Origin: Watersipora subatra
Taxonomy: Eukaryota > Bryozoa > Gymnolaemata > Cheilostomatida > Watersiporidae
Assembly (NCBI RefSeq): GCF_963576615.1
Contig: NC_088716.1
Coordinates: forward strand, 59,598,228 to 59,662,227
DNA length: 64,000 nt
Direction of reading: 5' to 3'
Below the pieces are notes generated by a model that saw only the letters and a program-made list of their open reading frames with translations, was not told where the DNA came from and made no database searches. Below, in pieces: positions 23,901-35,355 of the stretch. A program made the position numbers and the translations under genes. How positions within the stretch are numbered: the stretch's first letter is position 1; each line of letters begins with the position of its first letter.

Positions 23901-25260
23901 TAATGTCATATGACCTTAGCTGTTCCAGATTGGCCAAATTTTGTTCTGTCATCAGCAAAGGAAGATATGCTTGTTTTTAAAGAAATGCAGGATAACGATT
24001 TGTTTTGGTCTCAGTTGACCAATAAAATCACCTCGAATAAAGACTTAAAATTATTTCAATTATTTAAAAAAATCGAAATTATTTTATTTAAGAATTGTTT
24101 TGTACTATTATCTACCTGGTTTTGTTCGACAATTACTTTGTTTACAGAGAAGATGCAATTTGGCTTATTGGTTACGTACTACTCAGGTTTATTCTCGTGT
24201 CCTGTTACAGTAGGTAGAACTAGAACTTACAAATGCCTGGCACAGAAATACTTCTGGTTAGGTATATCGAGAAGCGTCGATAATTTCGTAGCCTGTGTTC
24301 CGTGTAATCAGTAAAAAGGGTCATTTGTTAATCCAGTTTACCCTTTGTAATCAATGGAGTGCAAGTGTGTGTGGGGTAGAATAGCCTTGGTTCTTCTTGG
24401 GCAACCAACTGTTACAGAGGAGGAAACAAATATTTGTTCGTATTCCTACATAGTTTTATGAAATATGTGATAGCCAGGCCAATCAGAGACAAAACTACTG
24501 AAGCATTGGCAGAAGCTTTCATGGAACATACAATATTACCTGATGGTGTGTCATATTCAATTTCGTCTAATGGCCGTTCTGGATTTAGCTCAAACCTCAT
24601 GGCTAAATTAGTCTCCATTTTCAACATCAAGAAGTCGACTATAACCCGTACTACGCAGCAAGTAATGGCGTGATAGAACATTTCTTATCAACAAATTCAG
24701 AACTAATGTCAAAGGTTATCAATAAACAATAAACTGACTGGGATCTCATACTTTATGAGATTGGAGATGAGATGGATTCGCACTTCATCATTACAATAAC
24801 ACATAACATGCCAGTGCCTTTTTCACCTGACATTTAGCATTCTGTAGAGAAACTGACATTCTGTATGGTATCTGTATACCTTTGGCAACGTCACATTCCA
24901 TTTATGCAAGTGAAAAGGACAGTCTACAAGTCATGAGAGGATCAATGGTTACAGCATGGACAATAGCTAGAGTTAACATTGCGGTGGCTGAAGCAAATTA
25001 CAAGTTTTACCACGATGAACATACCAAGGGTCACGATATCAAGTTGGTGACACAGTTTCTGCTCTGGTGCCTAGACTGTCTGTGATCGGTCAGGTTAAAA
25101 AAATCAAATCTATGTACTATGGGCCATACTGTGTCACTAAACTGCGAAGGATCAACGCAAGTGTTAGAACAATGGCAACGACTAGTCACTGACATAGAAT
25201 TCATTACCCATTATAAGTATTTTAAAAAGCCTAAGAATCCTCTTTTATTTAATACATAAT
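18000..25260 (+). pseudogene. Ty3/gypsy retrotransposon 3 remnants, heavily decayed
   Basis: Ordered fragments of gypsy polyproteins, all on the plus strand. Gag-like sequence at 18286-18480; a zinc knuckle at 18730-18774 (CYRYGHNSHLICQC, with the second Cys changed to Tyr); protease-like pieces at 20600 (LDTDTNI) and 21195 (ARDILIGRPML); reverse transcriptase at 23270-23510 (LVKKCDSHNMRSANDYRKV, then EMLSGQALL); RNase H at 23690-23910 (DGLAIVYACKHFRHFIF, TDHARLCWL); integrase zinc domain at 24180-24312; core at 24434-24700 (SFMKYVIARPIRDKTTEAL); C-terminal YHDEHTKGHD near 25000. Stops and frameshifts are frequent. A purine tract near 20177-20199 and unrelated inserts suggest that more than one element is interleaved here. 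Confidence 0.7.
21964..22548. repeat. inverted repeat, arms about 140 bp, inside retrotransposon 3
   Basis: The left arm (21964-22108) is the reverse complement of 22413-22548; shared blocks are ATTCACTGAGTTGTCAGAGC and GCTTTTAATTGGCTAA. A third partial copy lies at 20233-20300. The 66-codon open frame at 22061-22261 runs out of the left arm into the centre and matches no family known to me. Probably a non-autonomous DNA element. Confidence 0.6.
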
Positions 25261-25261
25261 T

Positions 25262-25305
25262 TTGAAAACATAATTGGGCACACACTGGTGCCCAATTATG
25301 TTTCA
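25262..25305. repeat. perfect-stem hairpin at the end of retrotransposon 3
   Basis: TTGAAAACATAATTGGGCAC and GTGCCCAATTATGTTTCAA pair with one bulge around a short loop. It directly follows the last integrase-like sequence and may mark the 3' end of the element or be a tiny MITE. Confidence 0.5.
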
Positions 25306-25849
25306 AATAAAAGAGAGCGTGGCACAGCAACAACTCAAGGGGACATATCCAAGAAGCTCGCAGCCCCGAAGCATAGTTACAACCTGAAAAGCTCTGCCAG
25401 GAAGTAAATAATCATTTAAAATGTTAAAATAAAATTTGCATATAGCTTTAATCAGGATTAAAATTAAATAGTAGAAAATTGCCTACTCGTAAAATTCAGT
25501 TAGCAACTGTTTGTAAACGAAGTAGTTATGTGAGTAACTCTTCGTAATTAACTGGTAATAGAATAAAAAGATTAAATTTCAAGTTCTAAAATTGATGATA
25601 ATAGGTCATCGATCTGGTCCAAAGGGATTAAGGTGTTGAAGGGTGTTCGAGTAATAATGAATGAAATGTCAAATAGAAGTCAAAAAGTAATTCCATGCTT
25701 CTGTCATGTAGTGATAATGATTGGTAGTGCTCTCATGTTCAAGTAGAGAAATGCACTGCCGGGAATAGTTTTTTATAAGCTACCTTGGGTGGTCCTAATA
25801 CTTATCAAGGGCTTCTTCTAAAACTGTTAAATTAACCCGAAGGGATACA
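25306..25849. other. no gene recognised
   Basis: AT-rich sequence without a convincing open frame or repeat partner in the window. Confidence 0.4.
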
Positions 25850-26100
25850 TTTTACAACACATTCAGTCTGATAGAGCCAGGTAGGCCTCTCACTTGGGCA
25901 ATGTGCGAAGGACAGAGGTGGATCTTTAATGTGCTCACATAGTCAGTGTGGTACAAGTTATGGTCTAGAATCAATAGACCCAGCATATTTGGGTTGAAAG
26001 CTTGCTGAGAGCTTTTTGTCAGATCGGCATTAAGCAGAACTCGAACCACCAACATCAAGGTTGTTAGTCAAAGACACTACCGCTGGGCCACCCTGACACC
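25850..26100 (-). repeat. tRNA-derived SINE
   Basis: On the minus strand the head (26100-26030) reads like a tRNA: GTGGCCCAGCGGTAGTG gives the A box, and GGTTCGAGTTC 45 bases later gives the B box of the RNA polymerase III promoter. A non-tRNA body follows. The CCA-side stem does not close, so this is a SINE rather than a working tRNA gene. The tail end near 25850 is approximate. Confidence 0.65.
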
Positions 26101-26984
26101 CTACATACAATATTAACTGCTAATGTGCATACATGTCCAATGCGTAGAAATGTCCAATGCGTCTTTGATAGAAAAATTCAATTAAAAATAATACTGAAAT
26201 AACAAAAACGGAAACAAGTGGGGCAAGCCATGTCCAGTAGAAATTAGTTTTTGTGTCGAGTGGAAAAGCTGCTGTTGTGGTAGTAGTGTTGTTAAATGCA
26301 GTCGAATTTCTGAATGGGTTGATGTAGAGTGTAGGGCTAGGATGATCAGTTGTTACTTCTGGGTAGTTGTAGTATTCTGAAACCAGTAGCAGTTAAATAC
26401 TTGATAGCCTACTTATGTAAAGCCTATTATGGCTGGGGTGGCTGGGGATGCCAGTTCAAAGAGGGGGAAAGTGAAGATTTATCTATACTAGATTATTTCC
26501 ATGGCCGTAACTTGTCCCCTAGTACATTTTCTTTAGTTAGAGAGTCAAGTTAAGTTAAATCAAGTTTGTGTTATTAAAACCGTCTAAATCGGAGTTGTGG
26601 GCTCTTTTTAGAAGTTGCTGATAATTATTTGACTGGAGGGGAACATAACTACTTACCGATTTGGATATCTGCGTTGATGAGTAACGTACAATGTAAGTAC
26701 TGTTGGTGTGTGAATTTGTTGGCGGGAGAAAACTTACGGATATCGACCATTTTATAATTTCTTTAGTAACCATTTTAAAAATTAAAATCAATCATATTAG
26801 GTAAATATCAATTGGAACAATCAATATTAAAAATTATAGGTAAAAACGAACAGAGAGCTAAAATACAGGACATAGAGGATGATGTGGATACTATAAGATA
26901 GGTAAGCAATGAATTGCTTCTGCTAAAGGACGATTTTGGAGTACCCCAAAATACACGTTGCTGCTTCCTTTTATTTTTATTTTG
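26101..26984. other. no gene recognised
   Basis: The short open frames at 26350-26553 (plus) and 26555-26791 (minus) show no domain. No repeat partner was noticed. Confidence 0.35.
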
Positions 26985-27400
26985 CTACTAGCTGAATGCC
27001 CAATGTTACCCGTTTAATAAAATCATCTTTGCACAGAAAATTTATTTTTATTTCACACATAATAACAGTTACTATTCTAATTGTTAAACTTCGTATCACG
27101 AGAAAAGTGTTTTGTGCAGTTCAAATAAATCAAGAGAAAAAATAAAACAACTGTTAAAGTTTTTAAATTTTTTTAAACAAATAACTTTTAAATTTCATGT
27201 CATGAAAAGACTGTTTTGTGCTGATGAAATAACTAAGGAGAAAAATAACTGTAAAGGTGTTTAAATGTACATTTGAAATATTTAGCAAGTAATGGCTAAA
27301 TAAAGTCTGTTTTGCTACAATTCTGATGTAAAATTATTTGGTTTACAATTATACGATTTTAATTTGTTTGTGTTGGTATTGTAAAACGAAAATGTCATGT
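26985..27400 (+). repeat. SINE family S2, tail copy
   Basis: Matches the reverse complement of 46490-46770 (shared GAGAAAAGTGTTTTGT and TAAAGTCTGTTTTG). The tRNA-like head is missing here. Confidence 0.55.
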
Positions 27401-28019
27401 AGAGTGATATAGGACCCATAGCATTTATCTAATGCAAACACCCCCTGGTAAAAACCATCAAAATTCCATATATGTACTGTACATATTAAAAATTAGAAAC
27501 AAAACAATATATTAACCTTTTTAACTATAGAGTTAAATTTAACCTAAATGATTTTATCTTATTGAACACATACTTAAAACTTAGTTTTAATATGTATTTT
27601 ACTAAATTAAACTTCACCTTTGTCATTGGCCAAAATTTTATCACTTCCGTGTTTTTGGTTTGGTTTTTACTTTAACTTATAACGAATAACTCTGAACTGA
27701 GATAGCGAGCATTGCATCTCTTTTAGGCACTGTGAGAGGAATTTTGGCAAATAGCATATCAGGATTTTTAATTTTAATTTCGAGAAAAGTTTTTGTTGAT
27801 ATCGTATGGTGGAAACATTCAAAAAGGTTTCATTTTTGTGCAAAAAAAACATTGTGCTCCTTATAGCAGAGCGAAAAAAATCTCATAATCGGAGCATCGC
27901 GATTCTTTTTTGCTTTGCTGTATTATTAAGTAATACAACGCAGCCCGAAGGCTCACTGTATTAATTAATAGTTTATTGAGTGTAGTCATCAAAATGATAG
28001 ACAGTATATGGTAAAAGCA
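27401..28019. other. no gene recognised
   Basis: AT-rich. The minus-strand open frame at 27667-27852 shows no domain. Confidence 0.35.
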
Positions 28020-28190
28020 ATGTTTGTAATAAAATTGCTTCGCATATTGGTTACAATCGTTTGTTAGTAGCCTTGCAATTTGAATGTCGCAAATTCAATT
28101 CCCACGCAGAAACTTTTTGATTGCTAAAACTTTATCGCTAAAACTAGACAGACAAATGACAGACAAACAGTGAGATTTATATATACTGTA
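28020..28190 (+). repeat. SINE family S2, head copy
   Basis: Has the B-box-like AAATTCAATTCCCACG followed by TTTATCGCTAAAACTAGACA and ACAGTGAGATTTA, in the same order as the reverse complement of 46780-46930. The body is missing. Confidence 0.5.
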
Positions 28191-29087
28191 TATAGATAAA
28201 AAAAGATGTTATTTAACACATTTAGTTGGCTATAAGTTAATAACGTGAATACAGATGTAAAGACAACCAAATTCTTGGCGTTTTAAGTTCTCTTGTAGTT
28301 CATCAAGAGTTGTCCTATATGTGTTGTACTACCTGTTTTAATGTCTTCATGGCAACAGAGGCACGATGTGACTGAATGCCATGCCACACAATGTCGAAAA
28401 CGCCCTCTGTGTACACCATACGAGAAAGCCAATGTTCAAGAAGCTTCCCCCAAACATCCTTTGATCCCAACAACCTTTCACTGCTTGTACAGAAATTAAT
28501 TAGGCTTGTATCAGTCGCAGGTTTACTAAAGTTCTCTTCTATGGGGAAAGGCATTTGGTAGCAAATAGGGACTAGGTTAAGTTTGGAATTTTGTAGTTTT
28601 TACCTTTGTGTAATTAGTTTAGCCCTGATCAGTACTAAGAGCCTCCGATTTTTGGTTTTTTTTTGACACTTAACTTTTTTAATTTTGCGCATCATTTATT
28701 TGCTATTTGTATCAGCATACAGGTCATTGTTATTTTGATTTTAGGTTATGAATCCTCTTGATCATCAACCTAAATGCCATTCTACAAGTCCAAGAAATAA
28801 ATTACTACATGGTAGAATAAATAAAAGTATACACATTTGGACATTACCATCTTTGCATCTCTCAAAAGGCATTTGGACATGCTTTTGTGCAAAGGCACGA
28901 ATTACCGATACACAACTGGCCAAACATGACAGAACATTACCTCATTCAAAATCACCAAAGATCACCTTTACTACTGCCACCCATCGGGGTCCCTTACGGA
29001 GTCTACATCACTTGAAACATTACAAGAGATATCTGCTATCACACGATTTCACCTAGAAACTTCTTAATCGGGAGGTGTAAGATGGAG
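28191..29087. other. no gene assigned; one suggestive minus frame
   Basis: The minus-strand frame 28315-28554 (79 codons, with SSERLLGSKDVWGKLLEHWL) has protein-like composition, but no splice context or family was recognised. The plus frame 28748-29056 is rich in His, Lys and Thr without a domain. Confidence 0.25.
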
Positions 29088-29600
29088 GTCGAATACAATC
29101 TCATAACACTTTCTTTTTATCTTTTTACACTCATACTGTTTATATAGAAGCCTAGAAGCAGTTTTGAGATCCCATTGGCTGTCACCACACAATTGATAGA
29201 TTGGATACATTTGGTTAGACTGTCACCATCTAATTGATACAATAAAGATATTTTTGTCATATAACAATAATCAAAATGTGGTATGTTTATAGTGCCATCA
29301 GAACAAGTCAACAATATTTTTTTCGACACATTAATCCTTACAATCTGAGTCTGTTCTTTGACATGTCGATTCTGGTTTGCCATCGACATTCTTTTGATTC
29401 GTTTAGTGTCCGTGTGTCTTGCAACATGTGTAAACGTAAATGTTTTTTATTTAATCACGTAATTGATATCATAGCAACGTGTCGTTGAGATTCCAACGGT
29501 TGTTATAAATGGTTTATAAGACTGCTTTAGAGTCAGTAGTGTGAAAAAGTAGTAAGCAAGTTAGTATGTGAGTGATTAATTGCAATTATACTATAGTATA
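29088..29600 (+). repeat. dispersed repeat R1, copy 2
   Basis: Direct copy of 15715-16198. It lies just upstream of duplicated unit A. No coding potential is shared between the copies. Confidence 0.65.
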
Positions 29601-30752
29601 ATAACATTTGGTATATTTTATACACACTTCTTTCAACTGATTTAAAAGTTGTTGGTAGTCTAACTACACCGCACACAACCATACCATTTACACGCAACCA
29701 TACCATTTACTACATGCTGAGATTCAACATTGTTTTAGTTTGTTACGTTGACTTTTTTACCCCAAAACTCACAGTAACTCTGCATTTAGCATAAGAATAT
29801 AAAGGATTAATCAATAGGACACACTGGTGACCAGCTTATGTTCACCTTTGTAGTTTCTTTCGTTTCATAAAATCTGTATTTATATAGGGACTGGATTTCA
29901 GCAGAGCTTTCAGCCAATCAATTACTTTGTTTGAATATTCAGGAGAAATACCTATTATCGGAGTCATCATTTTTTTCATAATTACATACAAGTTTATTAC
30001 AATGATTTCTGTTTACCATTTAAACACAATTGCCCGTCATATTGTTTACTGATACAACCTTTGGTTTTCCTTGCCATCTCTTGTTGATCTTTGAGGTAAA
30101 GATTATTTTGGATTGCAACGTATTAAATATTGGAAATGTAACATCAAACGACAATACATCATGGTAGATGCATTTCCTGTCTGTCAAAGTAATTTGTGGA
30201 GTATCGAGCGAAAAAGTTATCCAATTAAAAAGTTGAAGTCAAAGCATTCCAGCTACCATAGAAATAAATCAGATAAAACTGGCCTTTAGAATCATTATTA
30301 TTGTTATTAGGTACATGTATATGGTGATTTCATACAGGAATGAGAGTGTCATACATAATACCTTTCTCATTTACACCTTATAGCCAAAGTAAAAAATAAA
30401 ATAGTTTACAGAAGATGTCTCTGGCTTTAGTACTATGTACCAAAATACTACTGGCTTTAGTAAACTATTTACAAAAACTTATACTTGAGATAAGAGTTAA
30501 TGGCAGCTGTCAGAATTACATTCTCAGACCTCATTCAAGAAGTCTGTCATTGAAGAGATGACCACTCATGATGTATCTTAGCTTCGCCATTTACATCTAT
30601 TTCCTACTCAGTTAATTAGACATTTGGGTGGCTGCTTGAGAAGTAGACATATACAGAAACAAATTTTGGTAGCTGAAACTATGGCCAACTGAATTGTCCG
30701 GGCCTACTAATTTCTTGTACTTGTTTCCAGGTTAAACAAGTATTAATTTATC

Positions 30753-31452
30753 ATGGCTGACAACATCCTTATCGCAGAAGCTATCCAGGACTTGAAAAGT
30801 GCTCTAGGGCAGAGGCCTCAGTCACGAAATGGTCAAGGATTCCGGAAGCTCTTTCGTATGTCTTCAAATCATTCACTTCGTCGAGTGAAACCGTTGGTAG
30901 AGCATGGTAACATTGCTGGAATATTATCTCTCTTTTGGAAAAACTACATTTCACAACCTGACCCTCCACAAACTTCAATATATGAGTTTGTGACTAGCGA
31001 GTTGGACGGTTGGAAGAAGAATAATGAAATTCCTACTACTATGGAACCAATTGATCCGCTAGTGAACCTAACTGCTGAAGTTTGGTTTCTGCGTCACCTC
31101 AAAGAATACGGCCAAATAACGGAGTACCAAAATGAGATTTTCAGGAGGTGCTTTGATAGCTTGGATGAAGATAACAACATATTTGATATCATAGTCAAAA
31201 GGAAAGAAGAAAAACTTTTCCAAGCAATATTAAATGTAATTCAAGAAGAAAATGAACTAAGGAAGCGTTTGTTGGAAATCGAGTTTGCTCACAAGTTTAC
31301 TCAATACCAGCTGACTCCAGGCATTTGGAGTACTTTAAATATGCATTCGACGGAGTTTTGCATCATTCCAGCTTCTTCTGAGTCCTTGAAAATGTATGGA
31401 ATGCATTTCTACACAACGAAGTTCGATGATGATGATGATGGTAACAAGCGGC
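30753..31452 (+). CDS. caspase-like protein (peptidase C14 family), exon 1
   Basis: First coding exon of a predicted 491-residue protein (exons 30753-31452, 38186-38481, 40230-40709; 1476 bases including the stop). It starts at MADNILIAEAIQDLKSALGQ, just after an AG splice acceptor (30731) that places a 5' UTR exon upstream. It encodes residues 1-233, mostly predicted helix with no domain I can name; by position it is the prodomain, where caspases carry CARD or DED folds. It ends in an acidic DDDDD run at a consensus donor, CGGC|GTGAGT, phase 1. The reading frame continues to 31497 beyond this donor, which could give a short unspliced form. Unit B holds a dead copy. Intron 1 (6.7 kb) hosts the Harbinger transposon. 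Confidence 0.7.
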
Positions 31453-32301
31453 GTGAGTATCCAACTTGTCTACGTAATTCCATCTTATCCGTAAAATGAG
31501 ATTTTTTTTTATTTTTGAGCAATTTCAAAACCAGCTTTGCCACTTCTTAACAGAGGCTGCAAAATGTGATGTCTAAACAGTAAATCAAAGCCACACTGAC
31601 TGCCTTAGTGATACTTGCAAGCATTATATTGTGATGGTTCAGAGCGAGTATAATCTCATTCTACAGACCTATACCAGAATGCTTTGCTTCTTCAGTGATT
31701 ACAGTTTCTATTTACCATAACTATACCACTACCATTGTGGAAATAAAGCTAATTTATTATCAAACATGTAGATGAAGGTTGACTGTTTGATAACTAAGTT
31801 CTATTTCTAGTGGCTGCTCTCAATAGAACTCTTCCGTTCAAAGTGGTAGTTTACAAACTGCTCCTACAAACCAGTGAATTACTTGCCAAATTTTGTTGAA
31901 ACTTTCTCAATACTTTGGACATTGAGTAAAATCTTTTGGATGGTAGCAACACAAACACACAGAATTTTGTGTGACCTTGTAAGGCGTATAGAGTCGAATT
32001 TCCTGTACTTACATGCATGGCTTTATAAAGCCTAGTTTCCATATGCCATCGCAAGGCTCGCAACAAGGCGCACGACGTCGTGCGTAGGCCAGTTGTGATA
32101 TGGAAACGTCAACGCACGACGGTCACGCGACGTGCGTACGCTGATCGCAAGGATCCAACAGAATGGATCCTTGCGATGGGTGCGTGCGATGAGATATATC
32201 CCACAATACACCACGCGACCTTTTCAACCTATTCCATAATGCAAACGGTCGAGTGTTATTGGTTACGAGAAATCAGCGTGGTGGAATACGCAGCAGTAAA
32301 A

Positions 32302-33637
32302 ATGGAGAAGGAAAGCGTAGACATTGGAGAGGAAAGCGGGGCAGTAATGAATACATCTGAACTGCTCTCAATAATTCAAGAATATCCGGCTATATATAAT
32401 AAATCTAGCCAGTGCTTTCGAAACCAGAGACTAAAATTAAATGCGTGGAATCAAGTGGCAGAGAGAATGGAATCATCGGTGGCAATGTACCAGAAATGCT
32501 ATCGTTCGTTCCGAACGAGGATTGGAAGGTGAGACCAAAAAAATTAATAAAATTTTGTAGTGAAAGATGATGACATGAACTCTAATATGTTTACGCTAGC
32601 ACAAGGCATGCTGGGTGATTACTAGGAATTGTTGACAACAAAATCGATGCAAAAAAAGCGTGAAAATGATTCAAAATAATTAGTTTCATTTTCACTTGCG
32701 TATATGTATTATTATCTGGTAATACTAATAGTAAATAAGGCGTTCATGTACGGTAGGGAAGTGTATCAGCTAAGTGAGTTAGTGAATGTAGTAAAATAAA
32801 AGTTTATGTATTTGAAGTATGGTTGTGGTAACTTGTTACTATTTTCTTTTCCATAGATATGTCAGAGCAAGAGCAGGCTCTTCTGGGTCTGGACTAAAAG
32901 ATATTATATGTGAAGACTCCGAGTATGAGCAATATCGATGGCTCTTCACGCACATCAAACAAAGAGGAGTTGTGACATCAGCACAATCTGAGTCATCTGC
33001 TCCATCTCCAGCTCCATCTCCTGTTCCGTCATCAGCTCCATCACCCGTTCCATCATCTGCTCCATCACCCGGTCCATCATCTGCTCCATCTCCAGCTCCA
33101 TCACCTGTTCCGCCATCAGCTTCATCACCTGTTCCGTCATCAGCTCCATCACCTGTTCCGTCATCAGCTCCATCACCTGTTCCGTCATCTGGTCCAGTTG
33201 CTAAACCTACATGTAAATATACCTCTTCTAGAAAACGACCATGGTCGAAGGCTAGCAAGTTGGAGAGTGAGGCAGATGAGGTAGTCCATATTGAAATATC
33301 TGTTACTGCTAAATCATACTCATTCATCTATGTTTCTTATTTATTTTATATGTTTATTATTTATTTATGTTTCTTATGTATTATTTGAGGTTCATTGTTG
33401 TAGATTGATAAACAAATCCTGAAAGCTCTTGAAAAGCCAGAAGAGGAAGATGAGGATAAATTGTTTGCTATGAGCATTGTGCCAAAGCTTCGACGTCTCA
33501 AAGGACGAGTGAAAAGTCGAACACAACTCGACATCCTGAGAATTTTGGATGACGCTGAGTGGTCGGAGCCTACGTACCAACAGCAAGAGCAGCAGCAGTG
33601 GAGTGGAGAAACTAGCCAGTTCATGCAAATGCTTTAG
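32302..33637 (+). CDS. Harbinger-associated MADF-BESS domain protein
   Basis: Exons 32302-32528, 32857-33280 and 33404-33637 join in frame (phases 2 and 0) to give about 294 residues. The N-terminal half is MADF-like: SELLSIIQEYPAIYNKSSQ, NAWNQVAERM, CYRSFRTRIGR|YVRARAG, then EYEQYRWLFTHI. A Ser-Pro-Ala-Val repeat region (33000-33190) of 24-bp units follows. The C-terminal FAMSIVPKLRRLKGR with LDILRIL is a BESS motif. In Harbinger elements such a protein binds DNA and the transposase and helps its nuclear entry. The frame is intact, unlike the transposase. The start was chosen at the first ATG after the TIR that leads into the MADF domain. Confidence 0.8.
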
Positions 33638-33689
33638 AAGCATATATATAATATTAGAGCTTCTATATAATGTTTATGTGGGATAATAT

Positions 33690-33838
33690 ACATATGTGTA
33701 GATATGTATGTATGTACATCTAACTATATATATATGTACATATATATATGTACATATAAATATATATGTACATATATATGTACATATAAATATATATGTA
33801 CCAGTATATGTACACACATATATATATATAAATATATA
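33690..33838. repeat. AT-rich microsatellite
   Basis: ATATGTACAT-type repeats; the same kind resumes at 34958-35185 (ATATATCTATATATACAT units). The pogo-like element is inserted in the middle. Open frames here ([10 protein letters not shown]) are repeat artefacts. Confidence 0.8.
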
Positions 33839-34957
33839 CAGTCAAACATGGATAACTTGTCCACGGACAGCTCAAACACATGGTTAATTCGAACATTTCC
33901 TTTGGTCCGTTCCCACGTAATGATAAATTGCTATAGATAACTCGAACTCAACACTGTTAATTCGAACTGTTTTTTTGCCCAACAGCTACCGAAACGGTTG
34001 TTTTCGCTTTAGAAAATCATTTTATTCAAAGCCATAGAGGTAAACTTCATCTTTTCGCTAATTCATAAGCGTCGTTATTACCACCATCGGCAAAATATTT
34101 TTGTCAACTACTTTTCTAAAAGTTTGGTGAAATCTGATTTATACTGCGATACGATGAATAGCACGGGCTAGCCGGGTCACGCACACAAGAATTTTCGCCA
34201 CGCACATACAAAACAAAAATCGCATGTTGTTTTGTATGTGCGTGGCGAAAATCCTTGAGTGCGTAACTCGGCTAGCCCGTGATGAATAGTTTTCCGACGT
34301 TGATTCCGTGTTGAATCAACGTCGGAATGTTGAATGTTTAAAACGTCTTAAAAATGTTGTAATTAAGCGTATACGTTGTCTGAGCTACAAAAAACTATTC
34401 ATCGTTTGACCTAAACACAGAATACATGTGTACATTCAATTAGTATCTATTAAAAAAGCGTGAGTGATATAGAATGTACCGTAAAACCTCGTAAAACTTC
34501 TAATTGAACTGCCTCGGAGTGTTGCTCTTAACGAATCCCAGGTAAAGTAAGGTAATCTGCATAAACTTCAAGAAAAAACGGCAAAATTGATTGCGGGTAA
34601 AACCCCAAAAGAAAAAAATGTCTTTTCTTTTGAGCATTTCAACAACGATCAAGTTTTGCCAATGTCAATCTGAAAAACGTCCTGGCAATAACATCACCAC
34701 AAACAACAAACCAATCTCAAGTGATAGAAAAATCTCTATACTTTTTCATGAAAACGTTTTAAACATTACATTAGAAGCATTTAATTTGAAACAAGCCATT
34801 TTTGCTTTTGATTTATATTATAGTTTGTATATGTACATGTATCTACTAATAAATAAGTAAATATATGGACATGACAGTGCTCTGATAACTTGAATGCTCG
34901 GATAATTCGAACACTTTTGCTCGGTCCCTTGAAGTTTGAGTTATCCATGTTTGACTG
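33839..34957. mobile_element. pogo-like non-autonomous element, copy 1, nested in Harbinger
   Basis: Ends CAGTCAAACATGGATAACT and, at the right, AGTTATCCATGTTTGACTG, perfect over 19 bases and flanked by TA on both sides, as in the Tc1/mariner-pogo superfamily. The interior has no transposase but shares several hundred bases with 44295-44870. It also holds a palindrome at 34292-34327 and a nested hAT MITE (34162-34281). Confidence 0.8.
34162..34281. mobile_element. hAT-type hairpin MITE, 120 bp
   Basis: Arms of about 54 bases (CACGGGCTAGCCGGGT ... ACTCGGCTAGCCCGTG) form a near-complete hairpin with a loop of about 9 bases. The perfect 8-bp direct repeat ATGAATAG flanks it (34154-34161, 34282-34289). 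Confidence 0.85.
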
Positions 34958-35355
34958 TATATGTATAAATATATATATATATATGTACACATATATCTAT
35001 ATATACATATATCTATATATACATATATCTATATATACATATATCTATATATACATATATCTATATATACATGTATCTATATATACATATATCTATATAT
35101 ACATATATATATACACATATGTATATACACACACGCTTATATATATATACACTCACACACACATATATAAATATGTATATACATCCTAATAGAGTTAGTT
35201 TGATTGTGGTGACTTCATGTATTGTGATGAATTCATTGTGGTGTATTGTTTCAACTTGTTTTACATCATAATATAGTGTCACATGACAGTTCAGAAACAT
35301 AGAATAAAAAATAACTTGACACGCAGATTGAATTAAGCGAACAAGAAATATGAAC

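Noticed and set aside
26030..26100. Possible functional tRNA gene
   Set aside because: A and B boxes are present, but the acceptor stem does not close and a SINE body follows.
32839..33327. 162-codon minus-strand frame rich in Asp, Gly and Thr
   Set aside because: Antisense of the Ser-Pro repeat in exon 2 of the MADF-BESS gene, whose splice sites and domains support the plus strand.
34890..35271. [12 protein letters not shown] open frames
   Set aside because: ATATATCTATATATACAT microsatellite, not coding.
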